NCBI GenBank assembly: GCA_964035545.1
Contig: OZ037771.1
Coordinates: 9,803,408-9,867,407, forward strand
Source of the DNA: Bugula neritina
Lineage: Eukaryota; Bryozoa; Gymnolaemata; Cheilostomatida; Bugulidae
Direction: 5' to 3'
Length of the DNA: 64,000 nucleotides
Shown: piece after piece, positions 57,141 to 64,000 of the stretch
Layout of the letters: the number at the start of each line of letters is the position of its first letter
Position numbering within the stretch: the first letter of the stretch is position 1
Notes under the pieces: model-generated
The model's database searches: none
What the model saw: only the letters and a program-made list of their open reading frames with translations
What the model was told of the DNA's origin: nothing
Translations under genes and position numbers: made by a program

Positions 57141-60100
57141 AATATACCGCAACAGACTGGAATATACTGCAACACATCCAAGTACATCGTAATATACGGA
57201 CATGTACTGTCACATACTGGAACATACTGAAACATACTGCAACATTCTGAAGTACTCTGTAAAATATTGAAATACACTGCAACAAACTGCAACATACTGA
57301 AGTACACTGTACATATTGAAAAACACTGCAACACACTGAAATATACTGCAACACACTGAAATATACCGCACAATACTGAATTATACTTCAACATACTGCA
57401 ACATACTGAAAGACACTACAACTCACTGAAGTATAGTGCAATATACAGAAATGTACTCTAACATACTGATATTTAATGTTACACACTGAAATATACTACA
57501 ACATACTGAAATACACTGCAACATACCGAAATAAACTGCAACATAATGCAACATACTGAATTACGCTGTAACATACTAAAATACACTGCAACATTCTGCA
57601 ACATACTGCAACATGCTGAAATACACTGTAACATGATGAAGTATAGTGCAATATATAGAAATGTACTCTAACAAAATTATATTTAATGTTACACACTGAA
57701 ATATACTGCAACACACTGAAATATACTGCAAAATACTGAATTATACTTCAACATACTGCAACATACTGAAAGACACCACAACCCACTGAAGTATAGTGCA
57801 ATATACAGAAATGTACTCTAACATACTGATATTTAATGTTACACACTGAAATATACTACAACATACTGAAATACACTGCAACATACCGAAATTAGCTGCA
57901 ACATACTGCAACATACTGAAATACACTGTAACATGATGTAGTACACTGCAACACATTGAAATATACTGCAACAAACTGAAATATACTGCAACATACTGAA
58001 ATGTACTGCAACATACTGAAATACATTGCAACATATCGAAGTATATCGTAATAAACGGACATGTACTGTAACATACTGAAACACACTGAAACATACTGAA
58101 ACATACTGAAACATACTGAAACATACTGAAATACACTGCAACATACTACAACATACTGAAACATACTGTAACATTATGAAATACACTGCAACACATTGAG
58201 ATATACTGCAACAAACTGAAATATACTGCAACATACTAAAACGTACTGCAACATACTGAAATACATTGCAATATATCGAAGTATATCGTAATATACGGAC
58301 ATGTACTGTAACATACTGAAACACACTGAAACATACTGAAACATACCGAAATATACTGAAATGTACTGAAATACACTGTAACACATTGAAAAACACTGCA
58401 ACATACTGAAAGACACTTCAACTCACTGAAGAATAGTGTAATATACAGAGATGTACTGTAACATACTGATATTTACTGTAACACACTTAAATATACTGCA
58501 ACATACTGAAATACACTGTAACATACCGAAATAAACTGCAACATAATGCAACATACTGAATTACACTGTAACATACTAAAATACACTGCAACATTTTGCA
58601 ACATACTTCAACGAACTGAAAGACACTGTAACATAATGAAATACACTGCAACACATTGAAATATACCGCAACAGACTGGAATATACTGCAACACATCCAA
58701 GTACATCGTAATATACGGACATGTACTGTAACATACTGGAACATACTGAAACATACTGCAACATTCTGAAGTACACTGCAAAATATTGAAATACACTGCA
58801 ACAAACTGCAACATACTGAAGTACACTGTACATATTGAAAAACACTGCAACACACTGAAATATACTGCAACACACTGAAATATACCGCACAATACTGAAT
58901 TATACTTCAACATACTGCAACATACTGAAAGACACTACAACTCACTGAAGGATAGTGCAATATACAGAAATGTACTGTAACATACTGATATTTAATGTTA
59001 CACACTGAAATATACTACAACATACTGAAATACACTGCAACATACCGAAATAAGCTGCAACATTCTGCAATATACTGAAATACACTGTAACATGATGTAG
59101 TACACTGCAACACATTGAAATATTCTGCAACAAACTGAAATATACTGCAACATACTGAAATGTACTGCAACATACTGAAATACATTGCAACATATCGAAG
59201 TATATCGTAATAAACGAACATGTACTGTAACATACTGAAACACACTGAAACAAACTGAAACATACTGAAATATACTGAAATATACTGTAACACATTGAAA
59301 AATACTGCAACATACTGAAAGACACTTCAACTCACTGAAGTATAGTGTAATTTACGGAAATGTACTGTAACATACTGATAGTTACTGCAACACACTGAAA
59401 TATACTGCAACATACTGAAATACACTGTAACATACCGAAATAAACTGCAACATAATGCAACATACTGAATTACACTGTAACATACTAAATTACACTGCAA
59501 CATTCTGCAACATACTTCAACGTACTGAAATACACTGTAACATAATGAAATACACTGCAACATACTGCAACATACTGAAGTACACTGTAAAATATTAAAA
59601 TACACTGCAACACATTGGAATATACTGCAACACACTGAAATATACTGTAACATACTGAAACATGAGTAATATACTGAAAGATGCCTCAACATACTCAAAT
59701 ACACTGCAACACATTGAAATACACTGCAACACACTGAAATATACTGCAACACACTGAAATGTACTTCAACATAATGAAAAACACTGCAACATATCAAAGT
59801 ATGTTGTTATATACAGACATGTACTGAAACATACTGAAACATACTGAAATACACTGCAACAAGTTGGAATATACTGCAACATACCCAAGTATATGGTAAT
59901 ATAATGAAATATACTGCAACATACCGCAACATATTGAAAAACACTGTAACAAACTGAAATACGCTGCAACACATTGGAATATACTGCAATATACCCAAAT
60001 AAATGGTAATATACTGAAATATACTGAAATACACTGTAACACATTGAAAAATACTGCAACATACTGAAACACACTACAACTCACTGAAGTATAGTGTAAC

Positions 60101-60647
60101 TTACTGAAACATACTGCAACATACTGAAATACACTGTTACATACTAAAATACACTGCAACATACTAAAATACACTGCAACATTCTGCAACATTCTGCAAC
60201 ATACTTCAACATACTGAAATACACTGTAACAAACTGAAATACGCTGCAACACATTGGAATATACTGCAACATATCCCAATAAATGGTAATATACTGAAAT
60301 ATATTGAAATACACTGTAACACATTGAAAAATACTGCAACATACTGAAACACACTACTACTCACTGAAGTATAGTGTAACTTACTGAAATGTACTGTAAA
60401 ATACTGATATTTACTGCAACACACTGAAACATACTGCAACATACTGAAATACACTGTTACATACTAAAATACACTGCAACATACTAAAATACATTGCAAC
60501 AATCTGCAACATTCTGCAACATACTTCAACATACTGAAATACACTGTAACAAACTGAAACACGCTGCAACACATTGGAATATACTGCAACATACCCAAAT
60601 AAATGGTAACATACTGAAATATACTGAAATACAATGTAACACATTGA
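57141..60647 (+). repeat. 3,507-bp tandem duplication, unit 2
   Basis: The second copy of 53634-57140. At its right end (60641 onward) the sequence continues with cattgaaaaatactg, the likely original continuation, so unit 1 ends at the new duplication junction. Apparent identity over 3.5 kb implies a very recent event, or an assembly duplicate. Confidence 0.9.
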
Positions 60648-60930
60648 AAAATACTGCAACACACTGAAAGACACTACAACTCACTGAAGTATAGTGTAAT
60701 ATACAAAAACGTACTGTAACATAGTGATATTTACTGCAACACACTGAAATATACTGCAACATACTGAAATACACTGTTACATGCCAAAATAAACTGCAAC
60801 ATACTGCAACATACTGCAACATACTGAAATACACTGTAACATACTCAAATACACTGCAACATTCTGCAACATATTGAAATATACTGCAACACACTGAAAT
60901 ATACTGCAACACATCCAAGTAGACTGTAAT

Positions 60931-61140
60931 ATACGGACATGTACTGTAACATACTGAAACAAAATGAAATATACTGTAACACTCTGAGTAATACTGCAAA
61001 ATGCTGAAATATACGGTAACACAGTGAAGTATACTGCAAAATTCTGAAACATACTGCAACATAGTAAAACATGGGCAATATACTGAAAAATGCCTCAGCA
61101 TACTCAAATATACTGCAAGATGCTGCAACATACGTAAATA
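60931..61140 (+). repeat. Most diverged stretch of the satellite
   Basis: Monomers here depart most from the consensus: aaaatgaaat, actctgagta, cacagtgaag, catagtaaaa, catgggcaat, aaatgcctca, agatgctgca. The part near 61066-61115 is recognisable as a divergent relative of the gagcaatatactgaaagatgcctc marker found at seven other places. It is probably an old segment that escaped recent homogenisation. Confidence 0.7.
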
Positions 61141-62215
61141 CACTGTAACATACTGAAATACACTGCAACATACTGCAGCATACTGAAGTACACTGTAAAA
61201 TATTGAAATACACTGCAACACATTGGAATATACTGCAACACACTGAAATATACTGCAACATACTGAAATATACTGCAACATACTGCAACATACTGAAGTG
61301 CACTGTAACATACTGTAACTTACTGAAATACACTGCAACAAACTGTAACATACTGAAACACACTGAAACATACTGAAACATACTGAAACATACTGTAACA
61401 TACTGAAACACACTGAAACATACTGAAACATACTGAGACATACTGAAATACACTGCAACATACTGAAACATACTGAAATATACTGAAATATACTGAAATA
61501 CACTGTAACACATTGAAAAATACTGCAACATACTGAAAGACACTTCAACTCACTGAAGTATAGTGTAATATACGGAAATGTACTGTAACATACTGATATT
61601 TACTGTAACACACTGAAATATACTGCAACATACTGAAATACACTGTAACATACCGAAATAAACTGCAACATAATGCAACATACTGAATTACACTGTAACA
61701 TACTAAAATACACTGCAACATTCTGCAACATACTTCAACGTACTAAAAGACACTGTAACATAATGAAATACACTGCAACACATTGAAATATACCGCAACA
61801 GACTGGAATATACTGCAACACATCCAAGTACATCGTAATATACGGACATGTACTGTAACATACTGGAACATACTGAAACATACTGAAATACACTGTAAAA
61901 TATTGAAATACACTGCAACAAACTGCAACATACTGAAGTACACTGTACATATTGAAAAACACTGCAACACACTGAAATATACTGCAACACACTGAAATAT
62001 ACTGCAAAATACTGAATTATACTTCAACATACTGCAACATACTGAAAGACACTACAACTCACTGAAGTATAGTGCAATATACAGAAATGTACTGTAACAT
62101 ACTGATATTTAATGTTACACACTGAAATATACTACAACATACTGAAATACACTGCAACATACCGAAATAAACTGCAACATACAGCTACATACTGAAATAC
62201 ACTGTAACATGATGT
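61141..62215 (+). repeat. Satellite segment between the diverged stretch and the terminal mosaic
   Basis: Regular decamers. It includes the register contraction near 61945. About 61500-62050 resembles 53350-53900, and about 62110-62215 resembles 55490-55590. No other structure seen. Confidence 0.7.
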
Positions 62216-63403
62216 AGTACACTGCAACACATTGAAATATACTGCAACAAACTGAAGTATACTGCAACATACTGAAATGTACTGCAACATACTGAAATAC
62301 ATTGCAACATATCGAAGTATATTGTAATAAACGGACATGTACTGTAACATACTGAAACACACTGAAACATACTGAAACATACTGAAACATACTGAAACAT
62401 ACTGAAATACAGTGCAACATACTGAAACATACTGTAACATTATGAAATGCACTGCAACACATTGAAATATACTGCAACAAACTGAAATATACTGCAACAT
62501 ACTAAAACGTACTGCAACATACTGAAATACATTGCAACATATCGAAGTATATCGTAATATACGGACATGTACTGAAACATACTGAAACATACTGAAACAT
62601 ACTGAGATACACTGGAACATACTGCAACATACTGAAATACACTGCAACACATTGAAATATACTACAACAAACTGAAATATACTGCAACATACTGAAACGT
62701 ACTGCAACATACTGAAATACATTGCAATATATCGAAGTATGTCGTAATATACGGACATGTACTGTAACATACTGAAACACACTGAAACATACTGAAACAT
62801 ACTGAAATATACTGAAATATACTGAAATACACTGTAACACATTGAAAAATACTGCAACATAGTGAAAGACACTTCAACTCACTGAAGTATAGTGTAATTT
62901 ACGGAAATGTACTGTAACATACTGATAATTACTGCAACACACTGAAATATACTGCAACATACTGAAATACACTGTAACATACCGAAATAAACTGCAACAT
63001 AATGCAACATACTGAATTACACTGTAACATACTAAATTACACTGCAACAATCTGCAACATACTTCAACGTACTGAAATACACTGTAACATAATGAAATAC
63101 ACTGCAACATACTGCAACATACTGAAGTACACTGTAAAATATTAAAATACACTGCAACACATTGGAATATACTGCAACACACTGAAATATACTGTAACAT
63201 ACTGAAACATGAGCAGTATACTGAAAGATGCCTCACCATACTCAAATACACTGCAACACATTGAAATACACTGCAACACACTGAAATATACTGCAACATA
63301 CTGAAATGTACTTCAACATAATGAAAAACACTGCAACATATCAAAGTATGTTGTAATATACAGACATGTACTGAAACATACTGAAACATACTGAAATACA
63401 CTG
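62216..63403 (+). repeat. Terminal mosaic, part 1 (matches 46567-47754)
   Basis: Landmarks 62440, 62502, 62662 and 62874 correspond to 46791, 46853, 47013 and 47225, an offset of 15,649 bp. The match ends abruptly near 63403: this copy switches to cgtgatgtag, while the other continues with aagttggaat. Confidence 0.8.
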
Positions 63404-64000
63404 CAACGTGATGTAGTACACTGCAACACATTGAAATATACTGCAACAAACTGAAATATACTGCAACATACTGAAATGTACTGCAACATACTGAAATACA
63501 TTGCAACATATCGAAGTATATCGTAATAAACGGACATGTACTGTAACATACTGAAACACACTGAAACATACTGAAACATACTGAAACATACTGAAACATA
63601 CTGAAATACACTGCAACATACTACAACATACTGAAACATACTGTAACATTATGAAATACACTGCAACACATTGAAATATACTGCAACAAACTGAAATATA
63701 CTGCAACATACTAAAACGTACTGCAACATACTGAAATACATTGCAATATATCGAAGTATATCGTAATATACGGACATGTACTGTAACATACTGAAACACA
63801 CTGAAACATACTGAAACATACCGAAATATACTGAAATGTACTGAAATACACTGTAACACATTGAAAAACACTGCAACATACTGAAAGACACTTCAACTCA
63901 CTGAAGAATAGTGTAATATACAGAGATGTACTGTAACATACTGATATTTACTGTAACACACTGAAATATACTGCAACATACTGAAATACACTGTAACATA
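63404..64000 (+). repeat. Terminal mosaic, part 2 (matches 54422-55018)
   Basis: From the junction to the window end the sequence follows 54422-55018 (offset 8,982 bp); for example 63649 and 63711 correspond to 54667 and 54729. It is thus the start of another copy of the 3,507-bp-type unit joined to an unrelated block. Confidence 0.8.

Larger units (their letters stand above)
43191..64000 (+). repeat. Decameric satellite array, right arm
   Basis: Same monomer and same orientation as the left arm, running off the right window edge. Its long-range organisation is different. The U unit is absent, and blocks of 0.45 to 3.5 kb recur in changing order. Characteristic markers are the gatgcctcaacatactc variant (near 39730, 44270, 47580, 50027, 56173, 59680 and 63227) and the 1-bp register contraction tgtacatattg. 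No gene, RNA gene or further insertion seen. Confidence 0.98.

Noticed and set aside
56987-57250. Plus-strand ORF of 87 codons (others at 36923-37144 and 61783-61995)
   Set aside because: These are chance runs in which the usual TGA/TAA of the + strand monomer fall out of frame. 36923-37144 runs across the transposon boundary. No support for coding.
1-64000. Telomeric repeat
   Set aside because: The 10-bp monomer is not G-rich on either strand and does not resemble any telomerase-type repeat; higher-order structure and internal transposons also argue against it.

Overview
This window is almost entirely satellite DNA and contains no gene I can support. About 58.8 kb of the 64 kb (1-37041, 39618-40615 and 43191-64000) is one unidirectional tandem array built on a 10-bp monomer. 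On the + strand the monomer is roughly YAYACTGNAA, with catactgaaa, tacactgcaa, catactgtaa, tatactgcaa and cacactgaaa as the common forms. The only other DNA is two copies (2576 and 2575 bp) of an AT-rich non-coding element with long imperfect terminal inverted repeats, read here as a non-autonomous DNA transposon inserted twice into the array. A satellite of this size, CpG-decay variants, a tRNA-like Pol III module and a TIR element all point to a eukaryote, most plausibly an invertebrate-type nuclear genome. I cannot name the species or say whether the locus is centromeric, subtelomeric or interstitial.

Layout. The left arm (1-37041) is dominated by a 10,820-bp higher-order unit, called U here: U1 at 1881-12700, U3 at 17260-28079 and a partial U4 at 28080-35672. 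A rearranged 4,559-bp block (12701-17259) lies between U1 and U3. Block plus unit repeat with a constant offset of 15,379 bp, so 1-12700 and 15380-28079 are nearly identical. Inside U are nested duplications of about 2.5 kb, 0.7 kb and 0.24 kb. From about 35,673 the array changes to a second family of long-range repeats, which continues through and beyond the transposons. The elements lie at 37042-39617 and 40616-43190, in the same orientation, separated by 998 bp of array. The right arm (43191-64000) holds shorter and younger duplications: a 450-bp block in two to three copies, a pair of about 1.46-kb segments 2,449 bp apart, an apparently identical 3,507-bp tandem duplication, and a shuffled terminal block.

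Open reading frames. All three minus-strand frames are open over long stretches, up to about 421 codons. This follows from the monomer: the minus-strand decamer has no stop codon in any frame, and because 10 = 1 mod 3 every frame encodes the same circular decapeptide. These ORFs are not annotated as genes. The main biological content is the satellite's evolution (slippage in 10-bp steps, unequal exchange at several scales), its possible physical role (10-bp-phased A-runs), and the transposon with its 2-bp target duplications and tRNA-like module.

Caution: copies that are nearly identical over more than 10 kb can also be produced by assembly error. Copy numbers and the 15.4-kb and 3.5-kb duplications depend on the quality of the underlying assembly.
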